DNA from: CAVZAB01 sp963773155
Lineage (GTDB): Bacteria > Pseudomonadota > Alphaproteobacteria > Rhizobiales > Beijerinckiaceae
Length of the DNA: 64,000 bases
Assembly: GCA_963773155.1 (NCBI GenBank)
Contig: CAVZAB010000018.1
Span: 62,001 to 126,000 of the forward strand
Direction: 5' to 3'
Positions 1-8,230 of this stretch are shown in pieces; positions within the stretch are counted from its first letter, which is position 1; every line of letters starts with the position of its first letter. The translations under genes and the position numbers were made by a program. The notes under the pieces are model-generated. The model had not been told where the DNA came from and ran no database searches. It was given only the letters and a program-made list of their open reading frames with translations.

Positions 1-165
1 CATAATCAACCGCAATAGCCGGCGCTCCATCACCTTGAACGTCGCGGCCTGCTCCAAACCCCCGCTAGTGCCGGCATGATAAACGAATAGCCGCGGCAAA
101 TAGAGCATGCCGGCCATCCAGGCAATAATCGCCACGACATGCAATGCCTTGATCCAAAGATACAT
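1..165 (-). CDS. hemJ: HemJ-type protoporphyrinogen IX oxidase, N-terminal part (cut by window edge)
   Basis: Only the first 55 codons lie in the window. The protein starts MYLWIKALHVVAIIAWMAGM, followed by LYLPRLFVYH, the conserved first transmembrane helix of the HemJ (UPF0093) family. Family knowledge: HemJ is an integral membrane, heme-binding enzyme that oxidises protoporphyrinogen IX to protoporphyrin IX, the penultimate step of heme synthesis, and carries a conserved His in this first helix (here probably His9 of KALHVV). The ATG lies 5 bp after the hemE stop codon on the same strand, so the two heme genes are probably co-transcribed. The rest of the gene lies beyond the left edge. Confidence 0.9.
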   Translation of the reverse strand, partial: MYLWIKALHVVAIIAWMAGMLYLPRLFVYHAGTSGGLEQAATFKVMERRLLRLIM

Positions 166-170
166 GAATC

Positions 171-1229
171 CTAGCCCGTCTGGCGAAGCCGCCGCAACAA
201 TTGCTCGACATGGGCAACCGGTGTCTGCGGCAGGATACCGTGGCCGAGATTGAAAATAAGCGGCCCCTGCCCGAGTGCCGCAAGAATTGCCGCAATCCCC
301 GCATCGAGCGCAGCACCGCCGCCGACCAGCGCCAAAGGGTCGAGATTGCCCTGGACCGGCCGCAGCGTCTGCACCGCCGTGCGCGCCCAAGCCGGATCAA
401 CCGGCGTATCAAGCCCGACCGCATCAGCCCCGCTTTCCACCGCCACGCGCAGCAGATGCGAACCGGCCCCACGCGCAAAGGCGATGACCGGCACCCCCGG
501 GTGGCTCGCTTTGACCCCGGCAATGATCGTTTGCAGCGGGGCAAGACACCAACGGGCAAATTGCTCGGCCGGCAGCACCCCGGCCCAGCTGTCAAAAATC
601 TGCACGACCTCGGCCCCGCAGTCGATCTGCCGCCGCAAATACGAGATCGATGCCGTAGCCAGCCGGTCGATAATCGCCTGGAACAGCGCCGGCTGCTGAT
701 AGGCAAGCAGCCGGGCCGGCGCCTGGTCAGCGGTGCCCCGCCCCGCCACCATGTAGCTCGCAACCGTCCAAGGTGCCCCGCAAAAGCCGATCAGGGCCAC
801 CCCTTCGGGCAAACGCGAGCGAATCTGTTCGACTGTTTCAAAGACCGGCGCCAGCCGCGACCAATCCGGCTCGTCGCGCAATCGCGCCAGCGAAGCCGCA
901 TCACCAATCGGCGCCAGGCGCGGCCCCTCGCCAGTCTCAAACGATACTTTCTGGCCAAGCGAATCGGGGACGACCAATATGTCGCTGAACAGAATTGCCG
1001 CATCGAAACCAAACCTGCGAATTGGCTGCAAAGTCGCCTCGACCGCCAGGCCCGGCGTATAGCAAAAATCGAGAAAGCTGGAGGCGCTGGCCCGAATAGC
1101 GCGATATTCCGGCAGATAGCGCCCGGCCTGCCGCATCAGCCAGACCGGCGGCGGACTAACCGGTTCGCCGCCCAGCACCCGTAACAGGATTTTCTTCTTA
1201 TCAGAACGGGGCGCAGCGCGAGACGGCAA
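171..1229 (-). CDS. hemE: Uroporphyrinogen decarboxylase HemE
   Basis: A 352-aa protein of normal family length. It catalyses decarboxylation of the four acetate side chains of uroporphyrinogen III to give coproporphyrinogen III in cytoplasmic heme synthesis. Both URO-D signatures are present: PVWLMRQAGRYLPEYR at about residues 28-43, with the substrate-binding arginines, and GFCGAPWTVASYMVAG at about 148-163. The catalytic Asp is in FSDILVVPDS (about residue 83). The start is a TTG at 1229, chosen because an AAGGA ribosome site lies 7 nt upstream (1237-1241) and no ATG or GTG is better placed. hemJ follows 5 bp downstream. The upstream region is the candidate replication origin. Confidence 0.96.
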   Translation of the reverse strand: MPSRAAPRSDKKKILLRVLGGEPVSPPPVWLMRQAGRYLPEYRAIRASASSFLDFCYTPGLAVEATLQPIRRFGFDAAILFSDILVVPDSLGQKVSFETGEGPRLAPIGDAASLARLRDEPDWSRLAPVFETVEQIRSRLPEGVALIGFCGAPWTVASYMVAGRGTADQAPARLLAYQQPALFQAIIDRLATASISYLRRQIDCGAEVVQIFDSWAGVLPAEQFARWCLAPLQTIIAGVKASHPGVPVIAFARGAGSHLLRVAVESGADAVGLDTPVDPAWARTAVQTLRPVQGNLDPLALVGGGAALDAGIAAILAALGQGPLIFNLGHGILPQTPVAHVEQLLRRLRQTG

Positions 1230-1597
1230 AAAGAAATCCTTAACTTAAAGATTCTGTGTCTGCTTTAGATTAGCCACGGGATTAGCCCTATCCCAACCTT
1301 TGCACAAGCCATTCCAGGTCGATGCCCCTTGCGCGGAGCGGGATCGGCTCTATGCACAAATGTCGACAGCTTCACACTTTATTAACCTATTCAGCGAGTT
1401 AGCCGAAAATCCTTGTGTGGGCAAGTCCGGCCAAGCAAAGTCGTCCCCGCTTTCTCGCCAGCCGCCGTCGCTTTCTTCCCGCAATCTTACCTGTTGATGA
1501 AAGCAGCCCGAAACCCGAGACTGGCGGGCGGCCAGGCGGGCCGGCTTGCGCCTGTCCCCAAATATCCACAGGATCGCACCACCACTCAGGAGGGGAT
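1230..1597. other. Candidate chromosomal replication origin (oriC) between hemE and the dikinase regulator gene
   Basis: This 368-bp stretch holds no convincing gene. Three sequences match the DnaA box TTWTNCACA at 8 of 9 positions, all on the + strand: CTTTGCACA (1298-1306), CTATGCACA (1350-1358) and ATATCCACA (1562-1570). The hexamer TTAGCC occurs three times (1270-1275, 1282-1287, 1399-1404), the first two inside an 8-bp direct repeat GATTAGCC spaced 12 bp apart. AT-rich patches lie at about 1237-1272 and 1376-1392. A GATTC methylation-type site is at 1250-1254 and TTAAC half-sites at 1240-1244 and 1382-1386. Established knowledge: in Caulobacter and Rickettsia the origin lies between hemE and the COG1806 gene, exactly this setting. 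The same region must also hold the divergent promoters. No origin activity can be shown from sequence alone. Confidence 0.6.
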
Positions 1598-2431
1598 GTG
1601 GGACGCAGCTATTTCCATCTGCATTTGGTTTCCGACGCGACCGGAGAAACCCTGATTGCCGTTGGCCGCGCGGCCGCCGCCCAATATCAGGGGGTTTCCT
1701 CAATCGAGCACGTCTATCCGCTGGTCCGCACGCCGCAGCAGCTCGACCGGGTCATCGCCGAGATCGACGCGTCGCCCGGCATCGTCCTTTTCACGCTCGT
1801 CGATCGGACTTTGACCGGCAAGCTGGAGCAGGCCTGCAAGTCGTCCGGCTCGCCCTGCCTTTCGGTCCTCCAACCCATTCTCGACCTGTTCCAATCCTAT
1901 CTGGGCACGACCTCGACCCCGCGCGCCGGCGCCCAGCATGTTCTGAATGCCGATTATTTCAAACGCATCGACGCCCTCAACTATACGATGATGCACGACG
2001 ACGGGCAGCAGCCGGAAAATCTTGAGAACGCCGATGTACTTTTGCTAGGCGTCAGCCGCACTTCGAAGACGCCGACCAGCATCTATCTCGCCAATCGCGG
2101 CATCAAGACCGCCAATATTCCGCTCGTTCCCAATGTTCCGCTGCCGGCCGCGGTTGAAGGGCTGCGGCATCCGCTGATCGTCGGCCTGGTCGCCTCGCCG
2201 GAGCGGATCGTGCAGATCCGCCAAAACCGTCTGCTTTCGTTGAACGCCGATCATGAAACGCCTTATGTCGACCGGACCCTGGTTGCCGAGGAAGTCGCCC
2301 AGTCACGCCGGCTGTTTTCTCAGCACGGCTGGCCGGTGATCGATGTCACCCGCCGTTCGATTGAAGAGACCGCGGCGGCGATCATCGATCTTTACAAGGC
2401 GCACCGCATGAAATTCATTGCCCAGGCATGA
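1598..2431 (+). CDS. Pyruvate phosphate dikinase / PEP synthase regulatory protein (DUF299, COG1806)
   Basis: A 277-aa protein beginning VGRSYFHLHLVSDATGETLI, the typical N-terminus of the bifunctional kinase/phosphotransferase family that inactivates and reactivates pyruvate phosphate dikinase or PEP synthase by ADP-dependent phosphorylation and Pi-dependent dephosphorylation. The P-loop-like segment LLLGVSRTSKTPTSIYLA lies near residues 150-167. The reading frame stays open to 1415, but the family N-terminus and a strong AGGAGG (1588-1593) place the start at GTG 1598. The stop overlaps the maf start (ATGA). Which dikinase it controls cannot be told, because no target gene lies in the window. 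Confidence 0.9.
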   Translation: MGRSYFHLHLVSDATGETLIAVGRAAAAQYQGVSSIEHVYPLVRTPQQLDRVIAEIDASPGIVLFTLVDRTLTGKLEQACKSSGSPCLSVLQPILDLFQSYLGTTSTPRAGAQHVLNADYFKRIDALNYTMMHDDGQQPENLENADVLLLGVSRTSKTPTSIYLANRGIKTANIPLVPNVPLPAAVEGLRHPLIVGLVASPERIVQIRQNRLLSLNADHETPYVDRTLVAEEVAQSRRLFSQHGWPVIDVTRRSIEETAAAIIDLYKAHRMKFIAQA

Positions 2432-3057
2432 GAAAAGCGCCGCAATTTCCCTGGCGCCAGGTGGCGCCGCTCCTGCTCGCATCGGCGAGCCCGACGCGGC
2501 GGACATTGCTCAAGGCGGCCGGCATCCCGCTCGAGGTCAAACCTTCGAACATCGACGAGCGCGCTGTAGCGGCCCCGCTCCGCCAAGCGGGGGTCGCCGC
2601 ACCGGCGCTGGCGGCCCATCTCGCGCGCGCCAAGGCTCTCGCCGTCAGCCAGCTAAGCCCCGCTCGTCTGGTGCTCGGTGCCGATCAGACCCTCTCTTGT
2701 GACGGCGAGCTGCTCAACAAGCCCACCGGGCGGATCGTCGCCGAACGGCAATTGCGATGGCTCGCCGGCCGCACCCATCAACTCCATTCCGCCATTGCCC
2801 TGGCCCGCGATGGCATGCTCGTTGGCGAAGCCCAAGATCACGCGACCTTGACCATGCGCTCGCTCGGCCCTGGCTTTATCGCGGCCTATCTCGACGCAAC
2901 CGGGAACGGCGCCAGCCAAAGCGTCGGCGCCTATCAGCTCGAGGCTCTGGGCATCCATCTTTTCGCAAGGATCGAAGGAGAACACTCCACCATTCTTGGT
3001 CTGCCGCTTCTTTCCCTGCTGGCACTTCTGAGGCAAAATGGTTGTCTTGCCGAATAG
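2428..3057 (+). CDS. maf: Maf/YceF-family nucleotide pyrophosphatase
   Basis: A 209-aa protein with the Maf fold signatures: LLLASASPTRR near the N-terminus (residues 15-25), the catalytic-region GADQTLSCDGELLNKP around residue 83, and SVGAYQLE near the C-terminus. The family hydrolyses modified or non-canonical nucleoside triphosphates. A DQ rather than DT motif after GA/S is seen in the YceF (m7GTP) branch, so that substrate is possible but inferred. The ATG overlaps the stop of the preceding gene by 4 bp, suggesting coupled translation. In many relatives aroE follows maf. Here the next gene is coaE, 39 bp downstream. Confidence 0.9.
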   Translation: MRKAPQFPWRQVAPLLLASASPTRRTLLKAAGIPLEVKPSNIDERAVAAPLRQAGVAAPALAAHLARAKALAVSQLSPARLVLGADQTLSCDGELLNKPTGRIVAERQLRWLAGRTHQLHSAIALARDGMLVGEAQDHATLTMRSLGPGFIAAYLDATGNGASQSVGAYQLEALGIHLFARIEGEHSTILGLPLLSLLALLRQNGCLAE

Positions 3058-3096
3058 CGGCGCGCCGCCGCGGCCGATCGCAAACCGGGGTTTCTT

Positions 3097-3690
3097 ATGC
3101 TGGTCATAGGTGTCACCGGTTCGATCGGCATGGGTAAGTCGGCCACAGCACGCTTGTTTCGCGAGGCCGGCATTGCCGTCTATGACGCTGATGCCGCGGT
3201 CCACACGCTCTATGCCGGTGCCGCGGTGCCGCTGATCGCCAGGACCTTTCCCGATGTCGTGCGCGACAATGTTGTCGACCGTGCGAGGCTTGGTCAGCGC
3301 GTCCTTGCTGACCCGCAGGCTCTGCGCGAACTCGAATTGATTGTCCATCCACTCGTCTTTGCGGCGCGCGAGGAATTTCTCGCGGCGGCGCGCGCTGCCG
3401 CAGCGCATGCGGTCGTGCTCGATATTCCGCTTCTGTTCGAATCCGGCGGCGCCGGCAGCGTCGACATGATCATCGTCGTTTCGGCCGACGCGGCGGTTCA
3501 GCGAGCCCGGGTTCTCGCCCGCCCCGGCATGACCGAGGCGCGGTTTGAGTTTATGCTTTCCCAGCAGCTGCCTGATTCGCTCAAGCGTCAACGGGCCCAT
3601 TTCGTGGTCCGCACAGACCGCGATTTTGCCTACGCGCGGCGACAGGTGCACGATATATTGCGCGCGGTGGCGGCGCGGGCTGTTTGCTAG
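3097..3690 (+). CDS. coaE: Dephospho-CoA kinase CoaE
   Basis: A 197-aa P-loop kinase that phosphorylates dephospho-CoA to CoA, the last step of CoA synthesis. The Walker A motif GSIGMGKS is at residues 8-15, YDADAAVHTLY follows at about 29-39, and the lid/core segment DIPLLFESGG is at about 108-117, all typical of CoaE. Length matches the family. It sits 39 bp after maf and 7 bp before dnaQ, so maf-coaE-dnaQ is probably one transcript. Confidence 0.94.
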   Translation: MLVIGVTGSIGMGKSATARLFREAGIAVYDADAAVHTLYAGAAVPLIARTFPDVVRDNVVDRARLGQRVLADPQALRELELIVHPLVFAAREEFLAAARAAAAHAVVLDIPLLFESGGAGSVDMIIVVSADAAVQRARVLARPGMTEARFEFMLSQQLPDSLKRQRAHFVVRTDRDFAYARRQVHDILRAVAARAVC

Positions 3691-3697
3691 GAAGAGA

Positions 3698-4387
3698 ATG
3701 CGGGAAGTCATCCTCGATACCGAGACAACCGGCCTTGACCCAGCGACCGGCGACCGGCTGGTCGAAGTCGGCTGTGTCGAACTGATCAATGGCATTGCGA
3801 CCGGCCAGGTCTTTCACGCCTATGTCAATCCGCAGCGCCCGATGCCCGACGCGGCGCTGGCGGTGCATGGCCTGAGCGAGGCGTTTCTCGCAGACAAGCC
3901 AACTTTTGCGCAGGTCGCCCCCGCGTTCCTCACCTTTATCGGCGACGCCCGGCTGGTCATCCACAATGCCGAATTCGACCTGCGTTTTCTCAACACCGAA
4001 TTGCGCCGGAGCGCGCTGCCGGAAATCGCGACCGACCGGGCGGTCGATACGCTCGCGTTGGCCCGCCGCAAACATCCCGGCAGCCCCAACAGTCTCGATG
4101 CCCTCGCCCAGCGCTATCGGATCGACACCGCGCGCCGCACGCGGCATGGCGCGCTGCTCGACGCCGAAATTCTGGCCGAGGTCTATGCCGAACTCACCGG
4201 TGGTCGGCAGGCCACGCTGGTCCTCGCCGCGGCGCGCATCGGCGGCGGGTCGAGTCTCGATCAGCCCCGCGGGCCGCGGCCGATTGCTCTACCCGAGCGT
4301 CTCAGCGCGCTGGATCTTGCCGCCCACGCCGCCTTTGTTTCGACTTTGGGACAAACCGCCATCTGGCGGCGTTACCTGTCGCTCTGA
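3698..4387 (+). CDS. dnaQ: DNA polymerase III epsilon subunit (3'-5' proofreading exonuclease)
   Basis: A 229-aa DEDDh exonuclease. Exo I DTETTG is at residues 7-12, Exo II HNAEFDLRFL at about 89-98, and Exo III HGALLDAEIL, with the catalytic His and Asp, at about 150-159. The C-terminal tail after residue 185 should bind the polymerase alpha subunit. The start ATG at 3698 follows an AGGAAGAG ribosome site 8 nt after the coaE stop; a longer open frame upstream overlaps coaE and is not used. The gene converges with secB, with a single base between the two stops. Confidence 0.94.
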   Translation: MREVILDTETTGLDPATGDRLVEVGCVELINGIATGQVFHAYVNPQRPMPDAALAVHGLSEAFLADKPTFAQVAPAFLTFIGDARLVIHNAEFDLRFLNTELRRSALPEIATDRAVDTLALARRKHPGSPNSLDALAQRYRIDTARRTRHGALLDAEILAEVYAELTGGRQATLVLAAARIGGGSSLDQPRGPRPIALPERLSALDLAAHAAFVSTLGQTAIWRRYLSL

Positions 4388-4388
4388 C

Positions 4389-4874
4389 TTAGGCCTGTAC
4401 CGGCGCCGCCTGCGCCGCCACCGCGGCGAGCCGCTGCTGGTAGAGCTGGCCGAAATCGATCGGTTCGAGGTAAAGCGGCGGAAAGCCGCCATTACGCACG
4501 GCATCGGCGACGATTTGCCGGGCAAAAGGGAATAGCAGGCGCGGACATTCGATCATCACAATCGGATGCATCTGCTCCGGCGGCACATTGCGGATTCGGA
4601 ATACGCCAGCATAATCGAGCTCGAATTTGAACAGAGTATCGGACCCATCGCCGGCCGAACCGTCAAGAATCAAGTTGACCTCGAAATCCGCTTCGGCCAG
4701 CTGCTTGGCGTTGACATTGACCTGAATGGCAATGTTCGGCTGCTTCTCCTGCGGGCCGAGTGAGCGCGGCGCATTGGGATTTTCGAAGGACAGATCCTTG
4801 GTGTATTGCACCATCACGTTCAATTGCGGGAGCGTACTGGCACTGGTGGTCGCGTTGCCATTCGGCTCGGCCAT
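4389..4874 (-). CDS. secB: Protein-export chaperone SecB
   Basis: A 161-aa cytosolic chaperone that forms a tetramer, holds preproteins unfolded and delivers them to SecA. Family hallmarks are visible: QYTKDLSFENPNAP near residues 23-36, the central beta-strand KFELDYAGVFRI, and CPRLLFPFARQIVADAVRNG followed by GFPPLYLEPIDF, the conserved SecA-interaction region. It lies next to fxsA on the same strand and converges with dnaQ, an order common in Rhizobiales. Confidence 0.96.
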   Translation of the reverse strand: MAEPNGNATTSASTLPQLNVMVQYTKDLSFENPNAPRSLGPQEKQPNIAIQVNVNAKQLAEADFEVNLILDGSAGDGSDTLFKFELDYAGVFRIRNVPPEQMHPIVMIECPRLLFPFARQIVADAVRNGGFPPLYLEPIDFGQLYQQRLAAVAAQAAPVQA

Positions 4875-5028
4875 TGTCTTTCTCCGTTAGGATTCTGGGG
4901 CCCGCACGCGCCATGCTGGGCCTGCATGCACAGGGGTCCAGAACGCCCGATCTCAGGCCGCAAAGCTAGGCCGCCGCGTAGCACGTATGGCGGCGCCGAA
5001 CAAGCCAAATGGCAGCCAGTGCCGGCCG

Positions 5029-5460
5029 CTAATTCGACAGGCCGCGGTCTTCTATGCTGCGCCATTCCTGCGGCGAAAGGTCGAGCACGTCCCGTTGAGC
5101 CGGCCTCGGCAGGCTGCCATAGCGGCGCCCCAGCCATTGCCGCACCGATGGCGCGGCAAGCGCCAGGCCGAGCAGATCGGTGAGAAAGCCCGGCAGGACC
5201 AACAGCAGACCGCCAAGGGCGGCCAGCGCGCCATCGAGCAGGGCACCCTGGCTCGGCTGGCCGCCCTGGATAGTCTGCCGCAGCGCGATCAGCGCGCGCC
5301 CGCCAAGCCGGCGCAGCGTCGCTGCCCCCACCAGGCTCGTCAATAGCCCCAGAAGGAGCGCGCCAACCAGGCCAAAATATTGCACGATCATAACAAAAAC
5401 AATGACTTCGGCAACCAGCCAAAGCCCTATCGCACTGCTGAAAGATATCGGTCGACGCAT
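5029..5460 (-). CDS. fxsA: FxsA family membrane protein
   Basis: A 143-aa protein with an N-terminal membrane segment (GLWLVAEVIVFVMIVQYFG), a second hydrophobic stretch (ALLLGLLTSLVGAATLRRLG), and the family segment LLVLPGFLTDLLGLALAAPSVR at about 82-103. FxsA is a small inner-membrane protein; in E. coli its overproduction relieves phage T7 exclusion by F plasmids, and its normal role is unknown. The frame opens at 5550, but ATG 5460 (MRRPISFSSAIG) puts the first helix at the N-terminus as in relatives. No strong ribosome site supports either start. Confidence 0.85.
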   Translation of the reverse strand: MRRPISFSSAIGLWLVAEVIVFVMIVQYFGLVGALLLGLLTSLVGAATLRRLGGRALIALRQTIQGGQPSQGALLDGALAALGGLLLVLPGFLTDLLGLALAAPSVRQWLGRRYGSLPRPAQRDVLDLSPQEWRSIEDRGLSN

Positions 5461-5683
5461 CGCCAAAAGTCCCAAATTTGCGCAATTCGGCAAGGAATTC
5501 TGTGCTAGCTTGCCCAACATCAGGGTGAATGTTACGCAATCATTCAGCAAGACATTACTGGCACCGGGACATTATATGTGATGTGCCGCGGTCCGGTGCA
5601 ATGATCGGCGCGGTCGTCTACCCTGTCGAAGCCGTGGCTTGAAGCCTAGATTACCCTCTTGAAGCAATGGTCAAACCGAACCG

Positions 5684-6433
5684 ATGCATGACCCGTTTGA
5701 TCTGACGACCGTCCTGTTCGCGCTGTTGGCGATATTTGTGGTCTGGAAACTGCGTTCCGTTCTGGGCTCACGGACCGGCAATGAACGTCCGCCGCTCGAT
5801 CCGTTCCAGGGACCGCGGGCCAACGGCGATGCCGATGCGAAGGCGGCCGGCAGCCGGCCAGCGGCGGGCGAGAACGGCAAAATCATTCGCCTGCCCGGCG
5901 CGGCCAATGATCCTGGCGCTCAACCGGCGCGGCGCAGCAATGATCCGGAGCGCTGGAAAATCCTCGCCGAACCCGGCGCCAAGGCCTGGAGCGGCCTCGA
6001 CGCGATAGCCGCGGCCGATCCGGCTTTCGCCGGCAAGCCCTTTCTCGACGGGGTCTGGGCTGCCTATGAAATGATCATCACCGCCTTTGCCCGCGGCGAC
6101 ACCAAGACCCTGAAACCGCTCCTTGCCAAAGATGTTTACGACAGTTTCGCCCAGGCTATAGCCGAGCGCGAGCGACGCGGCGAGCGAATTGAAACGACCT
6201 TCGTGTCGATCGAAAAGGCAGTCGCCGAAGACGCCCAATTGCGCGGCCGGACCGCGCAGATCACCCTGCGGATTCTGTCGAAATTGATCACCGCAACCTA
6301 TGAGCGTGGCGGCGCCGTCATTGATGGGGCGCCCGGAAAAGTGGTCGATATGGTCGATGTCTGGACCTTTGCCAGGGACATCGATTCGCGCGATCCCAAC
6401 TGGAAGCTTGTGGCGACGGAAGCCGGCCATTGA
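5684..6433 (+). CDS. Tim44-like domain membrane protein
   Basis: A 249-aa protein with one N-terminal membrane helix (TTVLFALLAIFVVWKLRSVLG, residues 8-28), a Pro/Ala/Arg-rich linker of about 70 residues, and a C-terminal Tim44/TIM-like domain starting near GKPFLDGVWAAYEMIITAFA and containing LLAKDVYDSFAQAI. The family is the bacterial homologue of mitochondrial Tim44 and is widespread in alphaproteobacteria as an inner-membrane-anchored periplasmic or translocase-associated protein. It is divergent from fxsA-secB and starts the operon with mltA, whose ATG is 4 bp downstream. This context links it to envelope biogenesis. Confidence 0.9.
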   Translation: MHDPFDLTTVLFALLAIFVVWKLRSVLGSRTGNERPPLDPFQGPRANGDADAKAAGSRPAAGENGKIIRLPGAANDPGAQPARRSNDPERWKILAEPGAKAWSGLDAIAAADPAFAGKPFLDGVWAAYEMIITAFARGDTKTLKPLLAKDVYDSFAQAIAERERRGERIETTFVSIEKAVAEDAQLRGRTAQITLRILSKLITATYERGGAVIDGAPGKVVDMVDVWTFARDIDSRDPNWKLVATEAGH

Positions 6434-6437
6434 GGCC

Positions 6438-7658
6438 ATGCTGCACGCGTCCCGCCGATTCCTTATTTTCGCCGGTTCCCTCGCTGCCGTGAGCGCCACC
6501 GCCGCACCCGCCTTCGATCTGCCCGGCCCCGGCGGTGCCAAGCTCCGCCCGACCGGCTTTGCGGCAATCTCCGGCTTTGCCGAGGACGATCATCTCGCCA
6601 GTTTTCGGACCTTTCTCGTCAGTTGCCAGGCGCTAGTCGAGCGGCTGCCGGCACTGCGCCCGGGACTCGCCGCCGATCCCGCCCTGCTGACGCTCTGCCA
6701 CGCCGCGCTCGTCCGGCCGCCGACGACCCGAGAGGCCGCCCGCCATTTTTTCGAGGCGCATTTTCACGCCTTCGAGGTTCTGCCGGCGGCGCCGGCCGGC
6801 CCTGCCGTTCACGAGAATTTCGTTACCGGCTATTACGAGCCCGAAATCGATGGCGATCTCGTCAAAAGTGCGGCTTTCGCCGCACCGGTTCTCGCCCGGC
6901 CCGATGATCTCGTCGTACTGAACGAGACAAACAGGCCGGCTGGCCTGGATCCCGCGCTGACGGCGGCGCGCCGGCTGGCTGACGGGTCGCTGGTGCCCTA
7001 TCCCGATCGCGAGGCGATCGAAAAGGGGGCGATCGAGACGCACGCCCAACCGATTGTTTGGCTGCGCGACAAGGTCGAAGTCTTTTTCGTCCAGGTCCAG
7101 GGCTCGGCCCGGGTCAAATTACCCGACGGTCGCAGGCTTCGCCTCGTCTACGCCGGGCGCAACGGCCAGCCCTATTCATCGATCGGCCAAGCACTCATTC
7201 ACGATGGTCTGCTGAAAAGCGGCGACATGTCGCTTGCCGGCGTCAAGCGCTGGCTGCGCGAACATGGTCTGGCCGACGGCGAGGCCGGCAGTGCCCTGCT
7301 GCAGCGCAATCGCTCCTACATTTTCTTCCGGCTCGACAGCGCGCCGGAAACCCACGAGGGGCCGATCGGGGGCGCCGGCATTGCCCTGACGCCGCTGCGC
7401 TCGATCGCGGTCGACCGCCGCTACTGGCCGTATGGCCTGCCCATCTGGATCGACACCAAACTGCCGACTTACCCCGGCATGCCTGATCCATTCCGCCGCC
7501 TAATGATCGCCCAGGATACCGGCGCAGCAATTCTGGGTACGGCGCGCGCCGATATTTTCTTCGGATCCGGCAGCCGGGCGGGCGTGCTCGCCGGCCATGT
7601 GCGCCATCCCGCCCGGTTCTTCGTCTTGCTACCCCGCCCCCAGGCCGACAATCGATGA
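6438..7658 (+). CDS. mltA: Membrane-bound lytic murein transglycosylase A
   Basis: A 406-aa peptidoglycan lytic transglycosylase. A signal peptide is visible (RRFLIFAGSLAAVSATAAPA, cleavage about residue 25). The MltA domain contains NFVTGYYEPEIDGD (about 133-146). The C-terminal 3D domain runs GGAGIALTPLRSIAVDRRYW ... IAQDTGAAILGTARADIFFG, which carries the family's conserved catalytic aspartates. No lipobox Cys is seen, so it may be periplasmic rather than lipid-anchored. The start ATG lies 4 bp after the Tim44-like gene. The stop overlaps the smr start (ATGA). Confidence 0.92.
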   Translation: MLHASRRFLIFAGSLAAVSATAAPAFDLPGPGGAKLRPTGFAAISGFAEDDHLASFRTFLVSCQALVERLPALRPGLAADPALLTLCHAALVRPPTTREAARHFFEAHFHAFEVLPAAPAGPAVHENFVTGYYEPEIDGDLVKSAAFAAPVLARPDDLVVLNETNRPAGLDPALTAARRLADGSLVPYPDREAIEKGAIETHAQPIVWLRDKVEVFFVQVQGSARVKLPDGRRLRLVYAGRNGQPYSSIGQALIHDGLLKSGDMSLAGVKRWLREHGLADGEAGSALLQRNRSYIFFRLDSAPETHEGPIGGAGIALTPLRSIAVDRRYWPYGLPIWIDTKLPTYPGMPDPFRRLMIAQDTGAAILGTARADIFFGSGSRAGVLAGHVRHPARFFVLLPRPQADNR

Positions 7659-8230
7659 AGGAACCTCGCCCGCGCCGGCCGCGCCGTCTTTCGGCGGAGG
7701 AAATCGAGCTTTGGCTGCATGTCACCCGCGACGTCAGGCCACGATCGGGGGCCAAATTGCCGCTCGAACCGAGCCGCCCGGCCCGGTCGCCCGCGCCGGG
7801 CGACATGCCGCAGAACCGCCTCCGTGCGGCGCTGCCGCCGCGGGTCCTGCCGCCTTTGGCGCCCTTGGAACGGCGGCTACGCCAGAAGCTCCAACGCGGC
7901 ACCGTCGAATTGCAGGCAATCATCGATCTTCATGGTATGCGGCACGGCGAAGCGCATGCGGCGCTACGGCGGTTTCTGCTGCAAGCCCAGACCAGGGGGG
8001 CGCGAATCATCCTCGTCATCACAGGCAAGGGCAAATCGGCCAAGGCGGACAGCCTCGGCGATCCAGTCGAAGCCGGCGTGCTGAAGCGCAGCGTCCCCGA
8101 TTGGTTGCGCGAGCCGGATCTGCGCGCGCTTGTCGTGGGCTTCGAGCCGGCGGCGGAGATCCACGGCGGATCAGGCGCGCTCTACGTGCGGCTTCGGCGC
8201 CCGCTCGCCGCAAGGCCCGGCAGGCCATGA
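7655..8230 (+). CDS. Smr domain protein
   Basis: A 191-aa protein with a basic, Pro-rich N-terminal half and a C-terminal Smr domain: IIDLHGMRHGEAHAALRRFL (about 89-108), LVITGKGKSA, GVLKRSVPDWL and HGGSGALYVRLRR. Smr domains of MutS2 and related proteins bind and nick branched DNA or RNA; standalone bacterial Smr proteins include the SmrB collided-ribosome endonuclease. The DLHG and TGKG motifs are intact. It is coupled to mltA upstream and to the Xre regulator downstream by 4-bp overlaps. Its own target cannot be told. Confidence 0.9.
   Translation: MKEPRPRRPRRLSAEEIELWLHVTRDVRPRSGAKLPLEPSRPARSPAPGDMPQNRLRAALPPRVLPPLAPLERRLRQKLQRGTVELQAIIDLHGMRHGEAHAALRRFLLQAQTRGARIILVITGKGKSAKADSLGDPVEAGVLKRSVPDWLREPDLRALVVGFEPAAEIHGGSGALYVRLRRPLAARPGRP

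Noticed and set aside
1300..1497. Small open frame of 65 codons in the hemE upstream region
   Set aside because: No ribosome site or recognisable motif; it lies in the candidate origin and runs through DnaA-like boxes.
5461..5683. Divergent space between fxsA and the Tim44-like gene
   Set aside because: Too short for another gene, and I found no convincing operator, riboswitch or RNA gene; it presumably holds two promoters.
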